From assembly GCF_047663525.1 (NCBI RefSeq), contig NC_092590.1, forward strand, positions 21,388,001-21,452,000: a stretch of DNA of 64,000 bases, written 5' to 3'. This DNA comes from Anas platyrhynchos. Taxonomy: Eukaryota > Chordata > Aves > Anseriformes > Anatidae. Positions 26,652-37,948 of the stretch are shown here, piece after piece (within the stretch, counting starts at the first letter, position 1; each line of letters begins with the position of its first letter). The translations under genes and the position numbers were made by a program. Under the pieces are notes generated by a model. That model was not told the DNA's origin, did no database searches, and saw only the letters and a program-made list of their open reading frames with translations.

Positions 26652-26657
26652 TTTATT
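26652..26657 (-). terminator. AATAAA overlapping the TFIIE-like stop codon
   Basis: On the minus strand GAA TAA ATA contains AATAAA spanning the last sense codon and the stop. If used, it would leave a 3' UTR of only tens of bases. A further AATAAA on the minus strand at 24574-24579 would give a roughly 2-kb UTR through CR1 sequence. Which one is used cannot be told. Confidence 0.4.
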
Positions 26658-27041
26658 CAAAGACAGACTGGAACATTTCTTGTCCTACCTTTATGTAAGC
26701 TTCCCTCTCTTCATTTGTCATGAGAGATACAAGCTCTGGATTTTCACTAACTTCACTGTACGAGTAAGGCTGACCAGCTACCATTAAAACAGGATTTAGA
26801 GCTTCCTGTTCCTCCTCTTCAAAGTTGCTGCCTCCTACTTTTGTTAGTGCTGTTCCTGAGTGCTTGGCATCTTCAGACTCACTAGTGTCACTGCCTGATT
26901 CGGGTAGTTTGCTTTTGACAACGGGAGCGTGGTCTGTGCCAGACAGTGACTTGGATTCATGGATCAGAAGAGTCTTGATGATTTCATTCTCAGGGATGGT
27001 TTCTTTATTACTTTCTTCAGTTTCTTCAGAAGCACTTACTC
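26653..27041 (-). CDS. GTF2E1: TFIIE-alpha-like, last coding exon (acidic C-terminus)
   Basis: Starts at the AG of TGTATTAG, completing a split Gly codon, and encodes 130 codons including TAA. It carries the Ser/Asp-rich [10 protein letters not shown], a short acidic run FEEEEQEA and the conserved C-terminal [14 protein letters not shown]...[10 protein letters not shown]...FE. In human TFIIE-alpha the matching segment is much more acidic and contacts TFIIH p62. Confidence 0.9.
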
Positions 27042-30000
27042 CTAATACATAATACATTAGAGGTTTCAATAGTTTTACTGAAACACACAGCCATCCTGTG
27101 AAAATATTTTTTCTACCTTTTTTTTTTTAACCCCTTCCTTTAGAATTTTCTCAAGTGCAGGTGTTCCTGCTTTAGAAGTTAATAGCACTGGTACCACATG
27201 GTTAGAGCCAGAACATTTCAGGAGTGGGTGGCTAACTTGTGGCTTTAGGAATGCTATCTAAACCAGCCTAAAGAATAATTTTTCAGAAACTAGGTTTTGA
27301 TAGACACTGGTCCAGAATTAAAGGCTTGTTCTGGATTTCTAAACTAAGCTCATTACATTTTCAATAGGAAATCTATATTTAATTGTAATAAAGCTGCTGA
27401 ATTGAATTATTTGCCAATACTCAAAGCTTACCAGCAATATTGTTGGTGACTGTTGTTGCTCCTTCCACAGTGCTCTGTGACATCCAGACAGGTTGCTCTT
27501 TAGTTGCTTTTTCTCTCTTGTTCTTCTTGGGCTCAGAATCTTGGACATCAATAACTAAGTTTTGAGTATATATGTTGCCAAACGATGAACTTCTGGTGGC
27601 CCATTTTTCAGGTCTGCCACAGGTTTCCAGCATACTTGAACATGTCTTCTGATCAAAGCTGAACAAAATGTTATCCATTTTGGACAAATCATATACAAGC
27701 AAAACCCCCAGTTCCCAGTAAAAAAAAAAAAAAAAAGTTTTGTTAGCTGCTTAGCATTAACCAATTCTCTCAATTTTAAAATAATTTTCATTCCCCGTCA
27801 CCTCATAACAGAGGCATGTGATTTTGAATCATTGATTTTTGTATAGTTTCTTCAGTAATGCATCTCTAGATGAGGCATACTATTAGAGCAGCACTACTTA
27901 TGCACAGGAAGGGCTATGAACAATATTAGCCAAAGGAGAAGTCTGGAAAATTGTTCCTTGAAACAAAAAAAGGAACAAAAATAAGACTATAAATGCATAA
28001 TGTAGAATAATTCGAGCAGTTTATAGTCATGTACAGTAGCTACTGAAGAAAGCAAAGATTAGGTATTTCAAAGATTTTACAACAGGAAAGTTGTTGGGTG
28101 GTTTTGTTTTGAGTAGGAGATGGAGAGTTATGTTTATACCTTTCTGATAATTCTGGGATTTCTGTTGGCTGAGGCTCCAGCAAGTCATATGGCAGAACAA
28201 TATCTTCAGTCTCCCGCAGTAGAGCAAAGATAGGTTCAATCTGCTCATTGAATTTTGCTAGCAAGGTCCGAGCATCTCTCTTAGGAAGCGCTGAAGCATC
28301 TTCCTCTACCTCAGTATTGCAGTAAGTGCAGCGGAAAGTCTCTGCAATGGTGTCAAAATTGGAAATCACATTCATAGGATGCAGTAACATGCTAAATCCA
28401 CAGCCTGGACAGGTTCCAGAATATTCTGACCTTCCTAGACTTTATGCATTTGTTCATATCATCCAAAGGAACTCAAGTTCAAGGTTTTTGTTTGTTTTCG
28501 AAGACAGCTATTCACATGCTTGCTATGCAAGAAAGAAATACCTATATTGGGGAAAAATGAAGTTGGCTAGATATGGAGTAACATTAGATAGTAAGTTGTT
28601 TTTTTGTTTTCCTCCTTTTCTGATCTCATGTTTTTCCATGCCACATAAATTGCAAGCATAAATAGCCTACGTTGGTTTTAGTGCAAAGTTTAAAGTTCAA
28701 AAAAGACTTGGTCAAAACACATGCTAAAACCTACATTTATGTCTCAAAATTAAAGTAACACATTCCATTAAAATGCGATCACCACTGAAACGTTTGCATT
28801 TCTGTAGCTTGTCACAGTCCCTGCACTGAGAGCAAAGCAATGGTTTGCTAACTGACTGTACACTAACTTGACCTTTGAAATTTCAAGTTAGTCATTATAA
28901 AGTATTGCTCATTTTCCCTGGCTCTCCCTTCCTTTTTAGATGCTGTGACCCAGATGTTAGCAGTGTAGCTGTAGAGTAATATATTGCAATATGATGCCAT
29001 TTTAACTTATTTTGAAAGGGTGCTCTCTAGTTATTTTGATTTTAGAGAAGAGAACCCCCTGAGCTCTGATGCCTTGTCTTTTATGGATGCCTCATTTTGC
29101 CCTGCAAGGAGCCTGAAATTCAGTTTCGAGTACGGACAGCAGTGATAGGACACCTCTCCTCTGCTGCTGATCTGCACTATGTTTATTGCAGTAGGTGGCT
29201 GCAAACTGTTTTAACCATTTTATCCAACTTTTCCATCAGAAAGACTGAAGACACAAAGATGAACAAATTCAGAACAAAATGAGTACAGTTTTCATTTCCA
29301 TGTGAGGAAATGGGACTCACAAGGTGGATGAGTAATTTTAACCCAGGTTAAATGTCTTGTTCCTAGAAAAGATGAGGCCCATATCAGATTCCCAACCCCA
29401 CCTCTTACACTCAAGATTATTATTTCCTCTTGCTTGGCCTGTTCTACGAAGAGAGCTTTTCCTCTTACCCTCACCTCCCAGCTCCTCCTGTCCCAGGTGC
29501 TGCTCCCACCAGCAAAAAAAAAAGTATATCCTAACACACCTACTTTCAATGCAAAGTTCCCACAGGAGCAAGTTTTATGTTACCATAGTTATTCTCAAGG
29601 TTAGAGCAGATAAACACCTGTAAATACATCAAAGAGCTGATTGACTTCCAGATCCGTGTAGGTGCTGGAGCAAGATGGACATTTAAAAGAGGACCTGGTA
29701 GTCGAATCCCGCTCATCCGCTTCTATCTTCCGGCGTATGTGGTCCAGCTTGTATTTTATCACATCCACCAGCACCTTGTAATTGATGTAGTAGTAGTTGT
29801 GCCTTGTGCTCTTCCCATTAGGGCCCGTCTCAACTCGCATGCGCAGCTTTACAAACTTGTCTGCCTTGAGCGTGTTGAGAACAGTACGCAGCTGTTTGCG
29901 TTCGTACTTCAGCAGCTCTAACAAGTCATCCTCTTTCACGCAGGGGTGGCGGATCAGCACATCAAGGGCCAAGGAGTACTCAACTCCATAGAAGCCACGC

Positions 30001-30065
30001 ACCATGTATTTGGCCAGGCGCTTTAAGGCTGCTGGGACTTCGGTGATAACGCTTTGCTCTTCCAT
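26653..30065 (-). CDS. GTF2E1: TFIIE-alpha (GTF2E1)-like, complete coding frame
   Basis: TFIIE-alpha pairs with TFIIE-beta, recruits TFIIH to the RNA polymerase II pre-initiation complex and stimulates promoter opening. Coding exons from right to left: 30065-29618 (ATG 30065-30063; this exon starts at 30079), 28341-28140, 27634-27432 and 27041-26653 (TAA 26655-26653). They total 1242 nt, 413 residues; human is 439. The N-terminal winged-helix part ([40 protein letters not shown]) and the zinc ribbon are strongly conserved, with all four cysteines at expected positions 129, 132, 154 and 157 (CPSC, CTYC). The C-terminus keeps [10 protein letters not shown] and [18 protein letters not shown]. 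The middle and the acidic tail are shorter and diverged. The third exon's acceptor is uncertain (27634, or 27613 for 406 residues). Intact splice sites and frame argue against a pseudogene or retrocopy. Its place between PCM1 and ASAH1, and its divergence, suggest a paralogue of the usual GTF2E1. Confidence 0.9.
27432..27634 (-). CDS. GTF2E1: TFIIE-alpha-like, third coding exon
   Basis: Recognisable by [20 protein letters not shown] and [13 protein letters not shown], which parallel the human WATKGPSYEDLYTQNVVI and RPIWLRESTVQGA segments. Donor G|GTAAGC. Phase requires a start at 27634 (after TTCAAG) or 27613 (after GTGGCAG); neither acceptor is strong, so the left edge of the encoded segment is provisional. 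Confidence 0.8.
28140..28341 (-). CDS. GTF2E1: TFIIE-alpha-like, second coding exon (zinc-ribbon half)
   Basis: Begins after CATTGCAG with [20 protein letters not shown], the second CxxC pair of the zinc ribbon, then [20 protein letters not shown] and [12 protein letters not shown]. The codon split at the junction is GAG (Glu150) where the human protein has Gly. Confidence 0.93.
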
Positions 30066-30079
30066 CAGGAGTTGAACCA
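29618..30079 (-). CDS. GTF2E1: TFIIE-alpha-like, first coding exon (winged helix)
   Basis: Preceded on the minus strand by a long CT-rich tract and CTGGCAG acceptor, so at least one 5' non-coding exon lies to the right. Fourteen UTR bases precede the ATG. The chosen ATG gives [15 protein letters not shown], the same length to the conserved TEVPAALK as human. An upstream in-frame ATG near 30125 lies in the intron. Confidence 0.93.
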
Positions 30080-31379
30080 CTGCCAGAAAGAGAAAGAAAG
30101 AGAAGCGAGAAGGGTTGTACAACAAACAAGATGGATGTGAGGTGTAGTAAACCTTTCTTAGAGTTCACCATCATTTGCTGTGCTGCTCTTCTGCAGGAGA
30201 ATAGGTTAATATAAAATCCTTAACCTTCACCTGGGGAAGGGGAGGTATCAATAGATATCAAAGATTGGGTAATTCAGGTGGTTAAATGGAACAGGTGACT
30301 GCATCTCAAGTATTCACATCCTCCTGTGTAAAAACAACCAACCAAAAAAAAACAAAAAAAAAGCAGCTATCTAGGAAAATAGATAACAGAGACTTCATAT
30401 TAATCTTCACAGAAGACAATGTCTTCATGTGTAGGCCTTCCTGAAGATACAAATCCATTTTTCAATCAAAGCCAGGCAAGTAAGATCTGAAGTGAACAGT
30501 ATATGCCATAAAAATTACAGCTCAGGACACAAGTCAAGTAAAAAATCTTTAGTTTAATTCATAACAATGTGAAATGGATGTGATTACACCTTTTGTGACA
30601 AAACCACAAGAGGTGTTTGAGCACCTTTTCATACACTTCTTTTTTTTTTTTTCTCTCCTCTGTTGGCTGTGATGGTCAAGTGAAGGCCCAGCTGGAGTAC
30701 TTGGAGCTCCATCCTGTCTGTCACTGCCCTCACCCAGCACAATGTCCAAGGCTGAGCCTTGTTTTTCACCACACCCAATCACTGGGGAACATTTGCAGCA
30801 GAACATTTAGGTCCTTGGTACTCTTCTACTCTAAAGAAATAGAGCTTCTGGCAACAATCAATTCCTAATCCCACTAACTAGAACATAACTAATTTTAATC
30901 TCTCAAGTCCAACTGTCCTAACCATTTCTTATTTGTAAGGAGTGGAGGGAGAAGAAAAAAAAATAAGGTAAGCTTCAATGAAGTCATATCCCTATTCCCT
31001 TGTTTGAGGCACATTAAAACCCTACAGTAATTTTTGACATCAGGGCCTCTAGCCAGACTGCCTTGCAGAGAGGCATGCAGCGTGTGGCCGAACGGTGCTG
31101 GTAGAGCTGCTGCTGGGCCAGAGGGTGGGTAGGCGGGTTAGAGGGTGGGACAGCATGTTATGGCATGGTAGGTTGCCAGTGGCATCCACCGCTGAGGGGC
31201 ACCATTCTCAAGCCCAGGGGATTGTGTGCTGCTGCACAGAGCTTCCAGGTAGCCTTCAACAGAAATCTGAGTTATGAAACAAACAAAACTATTTGCAGTA
31301 GCCTAGTGGTTAAGCCATGATTAAACTTACATTATAGGGGATGCACTACCTTTCCAGTAAATCTATATAATCCTGCTGG

Positions 31380-31612
31380 TCTGAGGATAGAAACCCAGAA
31401 GGAAACAGCACCACCCTGACCTAAATTTCCCCACAGGAAGAGCTGGGGAGCACTGCAATAGGCTGCTCAGGGAGGAGATTGAATCTTCACCTGGAGAAGA
31501 GCCTGAGCAACCTGACCTGGCTTTGAGGCTGGCTGTTCCACAAGCAGAGGTTAGGCCAGATGGCATCCTGAGGTCTCATCCAACTTATATCTTCTGTTCC
31601 AAGAGTTAAATT
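31380..31612 (+). mobile_element. Old CR1 LINE fragment
   Basis: Forward-oriented CR1 tail: AATAGGCTGCTCAGGGAGGA, then ACCTGACCTGGCTTTGAGGC and a closing GGTTAGGCCAGATGGCATCC with CATCCAACTTATA. It lacks the terminal repeats and is more diverged than the minus-strand copies. Confidence 0.75.
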
Positions 31613-32680
31613 TAACCTTAGTAAGGAGAGAGACTTTGGCAATGTCAGTCAGTTCCCCCAGTAGTCCATAGACTGTAAGAAGAATGGTTTTATGGTTTTT
31701 CATAAGAACCTCAAGGAAAAAGCTTTTTTTTCCCCCCTCTCTCCTCTTATATTTTTCCTCTCCACTTACATTCTTTCCCTTCTCTTTTGTTCTCATCCTC
31801 CAAAAAGGTTCAACTGATCAGCATATCTGACTCTCACATACTAGCAGGGCAGTGTATCTGAATACATGATAACACTCAAGGTGTGTATACAGAGTACCCT
31901 AACTCTCCCTTTTTCTAGCCTCTTTTTTTTTTCTGTGCAGTGGCTTACATTCAGCAGGAAGGTGAGTGTCCTTGGCCACCCTCAGCTGTCTTTGAGTCTC
32001 CTCAGGCTGTGGAGACCACTGAGCCCTTGCCTGTTGCTAGCTAATCCCCTACAGAAGGAGGCACTGTAACCTGCATTGTGTGCCCAACAGAAAGCAGTGA
32101 TCTGCTATTTCTGGAACTAGGGCCAAAGAGAGGCAGGGGCAGCCTCGGCAGCTTCATGGGATACAGTACCAGTTGTGCAGTGCCGTGGGTGCATAAGTCT
32201 GGGCTAGCATCTCAGAAAGGACTGAGGTGCCCTCTGCATGGATTACTAATTTTGTTTTATTTTTTTAAATAAAGGCCAACTAGATTGTGGCACTATAAAA
32301 GAAAATAACCTTGTTTGCCTCTATTCCTCGATTAATGTGGAGCAGAACCATGACACTTAAGAGACTTCTCTTAGGAGCAGATCTCATGACTGTTTTTTCT
32401 TACCCTAAATCAAACAGAATTGAAACGACTTCAAAGGGAGCAGGATAAGTAGATAACATCATTAAAGAAGAAGTCAAACCTGAGCTGTAAGCTTGGCATT
32501 TGCTGGCTTATGAATTCCTCTGACTCCTTACCCCAGACTTACATTAGGTACTTGAATCTGTAAAGCAAGCAGTACTCTGAAGTGCTAAAAAGTCTGCATT
32601 GCACTGAAGTGCTTCCAAACACCTTGATGTTAAAAGCTCTTCAAGTCTGGACTATTACAGCCATATGAACTATTTAGGGG

Positions 32681-32782
32681 AAAAAAAACACCACCAACCC
32701 CTCAAAAAACCAACCCCCCCACCAAACAAACCAACCAACAAAACAGCACACACACGCACCAGGAAAAACCACCAACAACCAC
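32681..32782. repeat. A/C-rich low-complexity tract
   Basis: About 100 bp made almost only of A and C, with CCAA, CACA and CAAA runs. Confidence 0.85.
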
Positions 32783-34376
32783 ATGTAATGTAAGTAATGT
32801 GAATATATACTAGGAAAAGAATTAAAAGTTATTTTTCAACAAATCCATAAATTCACTGTTCATTTGCAATGGAAGTTTAGATATACAAACCTTTGATTGA
32901 ATATAGAAGGAAGTGGTTTACCTTTTTTAGTTTTACAAAAAAGGTCAGAATTTGCCTGGAATGAACACCATGCATGGAGAACAGAAACCCATCAAGAAGC
33001 ATTCTTTTAAGCTACAAAAGGACCCAAACTGTATTCATTTTGTATTAAAAATTATTTAAAATCAGAACAGGTATGGGGAGAAGAAGCATTCTCTATAGTC
33101 TTTCATTATTTCTGAGGTTATGTTCTCTAGTTCATTTTGCTGTGTTTCCTCATCTCATAACTCCAGCCTGGAGTCTTGCAGTTCAGGGGAACTGCTGTTT
33201 TTTAAATGCTGTTGTAGTCTTCCCTTCACAGGCAGTAGTTCTCCTTTAAGGAGAACATGAGACCAGCCTTGTCAAGGAAAGGAAAGGAAAGCAGCAGCAG
33301 CTCTCTACAGACACAGAAAGGCTTTAAGCAGGAACCTGCTCCAGATCTGAGTTGCAGTCTCCATTAAGAAGAAAGGTATTTTGTTGTTCATACATATTTT
33401 TTTTTTCCAGTATTGACAAGGTATTTTACAAATAATGGTCTAGCTTCTACTTTTAGCTACTTTTGAAGTACTTATTTTTACGATAGTGGCAGCTCACTTT
33501 TCATAATGTTTTATATTTTTAGTATTACTATTTTAGATGTCAGAGCAGCCCTTCCGGTTAACATGGAGCTATTAAAACCTTCATCTAGGAGAGAATACAA
33601 GAACTGCCTTTTGGACCATCCTTCTGCTTTAGGAAACCTACTCTGAGTTGCTCATTGTGTTCTCAGGCAATGATCAAAAGCAGAATTTCAAGTTAACAGA
33701 CATCATACAGAGCAAGTTCTGTAGGGCCGATCTGAAGCCAGCTGCTGAACTAACATATTACTTGAGTTGTCTGAGCCAACGAGCTATGCAAATCACTATT
33801 TTTATCACAGCTTATGCTTTAAAAACACTAAATTAGAAAGATTTATTAAAGCAGTCTTTTATCAGGCTTACTATAACCATATTATTTACAACTGAGTTTA
33901 AAAACTTATTGTTACCAGTCCTGCATATACAGAAATCTTCAGGCTGCTGCCACAGAAGGATCACTCCTTCCTAAGAGCTAAGAGTAGCTGCAAAACAAGC
34001 TTAAGTATTTCCCAGCCTTTTCCTAGACCTATCTGTGATAAGCCCTAATTATCACCCACCTGGAGCAAGAGTCCCCAAATCACATTTCATTAGGAGCTGA
34101 TTTAATTCTGCCTCATATGCCTTGCATCATAATAAAGTTACAAATCTTATTGCTCAATGAAATACACCTTACACCTACAACAGACCAAGGCTGGAATTTT
34201 AAGTGACTGCAATCTCTGATTAGTGTTTTCATTAGCATGACTTTAGAGGACTAAAAGTAACATGGTAATTAGCTATTTTTTATTGTTGCAAACCAAAAAT
34301 GTAGCATAGGTAATTTATATAATCTGTGTGTAGAAGCTTCATAATCAAACAAACCTGGCAAATTGAACATCTTCAG

Positions 34377-34407
34377 AAAAAACAAACAAACAAACAAACA
34401 AAAAAAA
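34377..34407. repeat. (CAAA)n microsatellite
   Basis: About six CAAA units followed by an A run. Confidence 0.9.
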
Positions 34408-37289
34408 CCCACAGATTTTTATCTAAGATTTTCTAGCTTTTACATTTTTGCATGTTCATCTTTTTAGGTGGTTTATGTCTTCAAAAGAAACAAAAATAAT
34501 TTTTTCACTGTATTTCTCTAGATGATAAAATTATAGATCCTTTCATTTCCTTCTATGAGTGAGACAACTGTGGTTAAAAACAACACTAAAATAAGGCTGA
34601 CAGATGCTGGACAGTCCGGGACTGAAGAGTGAATTCTCTTAGAACTTTAATCATCATATTTGACCTCAAATCTATGTCTTTCATGTATTTTTTTTTATAT
34701 GTGCACAGTGGAGGTTGGTCCTATGTGGTACATGGTTTGTGTCATAACACGTATTGTACCTTTGTTGCTGGAGCTCTGATTTTCCAACTTGCTGGTGCAT
34801 GGAAAGCCCCAGAAGTGCAGGAGTTTGTCTCCATTGGACAAGTTGTCTGGCTGGCGTCCATCAATGTGGCTAGCAGAAGGTAGTGCCTCTGAGAAATACT
34901 CAGTACCAGAAATGAAAATTCATAAATTATTAGCTGCAGCAAGAATTAAGATTTCAAAATAGTTCAAAGGTTTGAGCCTGTAGGAGACAGCAATTTAGAA
35001 ACTGGGGGAGCAGGTGACTGTAAAAAAACCCTGAGATTAGCCCTGCTCCTGCCTGAAATTAATAGTATAAGAGGGGTCAGTTTCATGCCTTATGCTGCGA
35101 AAAATCCTACTCCTACTCTTTTTTGTTCCATTGAATAGGGAAACCATCTAGCTGATACAAGTGTAATCGGCATAAATTTTCAACTGCAAATTAAAAATGT
35201 TCATGTGGAACAGTTAAGCGGGTGTACCTCATTCTGTGTAGTGGTTCCTGAGCATGCTCCTTTGCTATGATGCTACATTATAAAATGCAAAGTTGCATGA
35301 CTGCTTGCTGGTACCTCTTGATTTTAGCCTGTGGGAAAGGTTGACAGTGCATAATGCCTGTGGGTTTCCTTGCTGAGTGTTTTTTACAGGGAAAGTGCCA
35401 TGTAACCTCAGCGCTGTTATTCATGTGACAGTCCTTGGCCGGCGTGTGGAGGTGTGGAAACATCACAAGAAAACACGAAACAGCTTCCTAAATTAAGGTG
35501 TGTGATGGCCTGGCTGGTAGCGCTGCTTTCAGAAAGAGGAAACCACAAGCACCTGAGCAAGCTGTGGCTGATAAGGAGAGGGCTGGTGGGTAAGGACAGT
35601 TAGCCTCCTCATGGCAAGGGTAAAGCTCTGCGTGGTAGGGGCATTGCTCAGCCCTGTGCCTGCCTGGATGGTAGTTGGGAGATTATTCTGCGTGGGCTCA
35701 TACTCTGCTGCCTGTGGCATGAACGCTCAGAGTGAAAGCTGTAAGTAAAACTTAAAAAAAAAAAGTGGTTTGAGCAAGTGTTTCTGCCTGCATGTAGCCC
35801 TGGCAGTGAGGACCGTGGGAAGCAGGATTCATGCTGTGAAGTTGTTGTGATGTTGTGCAATAAAGGCATTATTGAAAGTAGGAGCTCGAGACGGGGCTAG
35901 GCAAAGTCATCTGGCTTTGTTTCAAACCCATCTGGCTGGCTCTGAGGTTGAGCTTGAATGGCACGGGCACTGTGCTGTGCTTGCAGGCTGCTTGAGGGAA
36001 AGGAGGCAGGGAGTCAGCCGAGTAGTCCTAGGTGGGAGACATAAATAGGGAGCCTGGTCACAGGCTGAAGGAGAAAATTCAATGTGTGGAGCAAAAGTGC
36101 GCTCAAGATCCTCACAGTGCATGCAGGATGTTTGACTTGGCTGTTGGCAGAGCAGAGGTTGGTGCAAGCAGCCTTGTGGCACGTTGTGATGTGCACCTTG
36201 GGCACGTGGGAGCTGTTGTAGGATGCTTTTTTGTCCTCTCTTGGTCCAATTCGTGCCCCTCTGCCTCTGTCCTGCAAGGCACATGGAAACTACGTTCTGC
36301 TCTCTCCTATTCCTCTGTGCCAGCTGATAGCCAAACCTCCCTCCGTTTGCAGAACACAACTGCTCGCCATCTACATACATTCGAGCTCTGTGAAATGTGA
36401 AGACTTCAGGGTTAAGTATGTAACCTGCTCCCCTGTACACGCAGGGCTATGGGTTGCACAATCGCCTCTCTCTTCCCCTGTGCTGCCCCTTTTGCAGCCT
36501 GTGCCTGTGCCACTGCAGCAGGCACTACTTCTCAACAGCGTGCAGCCCCGAGCCCTGTTTATTTTGTGAACCATCCAAAGCCTGCACTGAGATGATTTAT
36601 CTTCTCATCTGTTTTCCTGTGGTGCTCTCCCCACATTACCTAATTCCTGATCCTTGAAGGGATGCAGGTGTTAAACTAAATCACCTTTGAGGGCTACAGA
36701 CCTCTGAGTAGTTTGTTACAGCCTTCCTGATAGCCAGAAAGACAGAGGCTGTCGTGCTTCCCAAACACAGCCCTTGGTGCCACAGAGCGGGTGCTCTCCC
36801 AACCTGCTGGGTTGCCATTGCAGCACGGGGCAGAAACACAGGGAGAATCCATCTCTCTCAGGAAGTGCTTAGATTTGTCTGTCTGCGACACCATCCCTTC
36901 TCTTGCAAAGCGTTATTTATTTACCGCCTTGAAAACCGGAACAAAGCATAAGCCTTTCTCCTGTCCTCGATCATCACAGCCTGTCCCGGGCAGTGAATGA
37001 AGCAAGGGATTTCTGTAAGAGGAAGCTTGGGCTCAAGTAAAGAGGTGGTGTCCCTTCCAAAAAGGAAAGGGGGTGAGTGGCTGCCACGCTTGTTGACCTC
37101 TGGACAGGTTCCTTACAGCCTTGGTGTTCTTTTCATGTAACTTACCCTGCTCTTAAGTCTGAGGAATGGTTGCTTGTGGCACTTTGCATTTTTAACTTCC
37201 GTGTTTTTTCTTAGAGGGTCAGTTTTAGATCTGCTGTCTCTCAGCAGGTAAATACATGAAAAAAATGTGGTGGTGGCACACAGGCTGGT

Positions 37290-37303
37290 GGGGGGGGGGG
37301 GGG
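37290..37303. repeat. G14 homopolymer
   Basis: Fourteen consecutive G on the plus strand within a G-rich context (GGTGG before, GGTGCG and GGTTGGGG after). Confidence 0.9.
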
Positions 37304-37924
37304 AGGTGCGTTTTGGTTGGGGTTTCAGATGACAACACAAACATTCTTAGTTTTGGGAGCAGTGGGGTCAGTAAAGAAATATACTGTGGTCCTAGATCTT
37401 CATAGCCTGCCACCCTTACCTGTCTTCCGTTTTACTTCTCTTTCCTCTGTCATCTCCTGACATCTGGCTCCTGCTCCTCCCTCTTTCTGTCTCCCCCTCT
37501 CCATCCCAGTGGCAGCTCCTTTCTCCCACCCGCCTCGTACCGAAGGCGTGTGCCTGCTGCAGCAGCTGGATGTGGCTTTCTTGGGAGAGCAGTTTCCAGC
37601 CTTCCGTGGCTGTACACCTCTTGCAGGAATGCAGATGTAGCATTTCAGGAACTAAGCTGATGCAAATGAAACCTTTGAGTAGTTCTGTGTAACTGCTGGT
37701 GTGATTCGGGTGGTAGGTGTGGCCTGAGAAAGGGCCGTGGCTCACCTCAGCACCTCCAGGTACCGGATGGTCCGCTGTAAAAACGAGGTGGCATTCCAGC
37801 ACCGTCACAGCTCGGTGCTGCTGATGGCTTTATTGTCCTACTATAGGCAATTTATTTTCTTCATTTAAATTTCTCAAAGAGAAAAATGACTTTCATTGAA
37901 ATATTAGGAGGGAAAAGCCTAGGA

Positions 37925-37948
37925 ATTATTATTATTATTTTTTTTTTC
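37925..37948. repeat. (ATT)n / T-run
   Basis: Four ATT units pass into a T tract. Confidence 0.85.

Noticed and set aside
29836-29845. NRF1-like CGCATGCGCA site
   Set aside because: It lies within the conserved coding codons for the RMRVE segment of TFIIE-alpha-like, which explains it without a regulatory role.
31292-31318. tRNA-like phrase TAGCCTAGTGGTTAAG
   Set aside because: Resembles a tRNA A-box region only over about 15 bases, with no B-box or cloverleaf; not called as a tRNA or SINE.
35922-36440. 172-codon minus-strand ORF and overlapping plus-strand ORFs
   Set aside because: Mutually overlapping frames in moderately GC-rich DNA, no domain, no convincing splice context.
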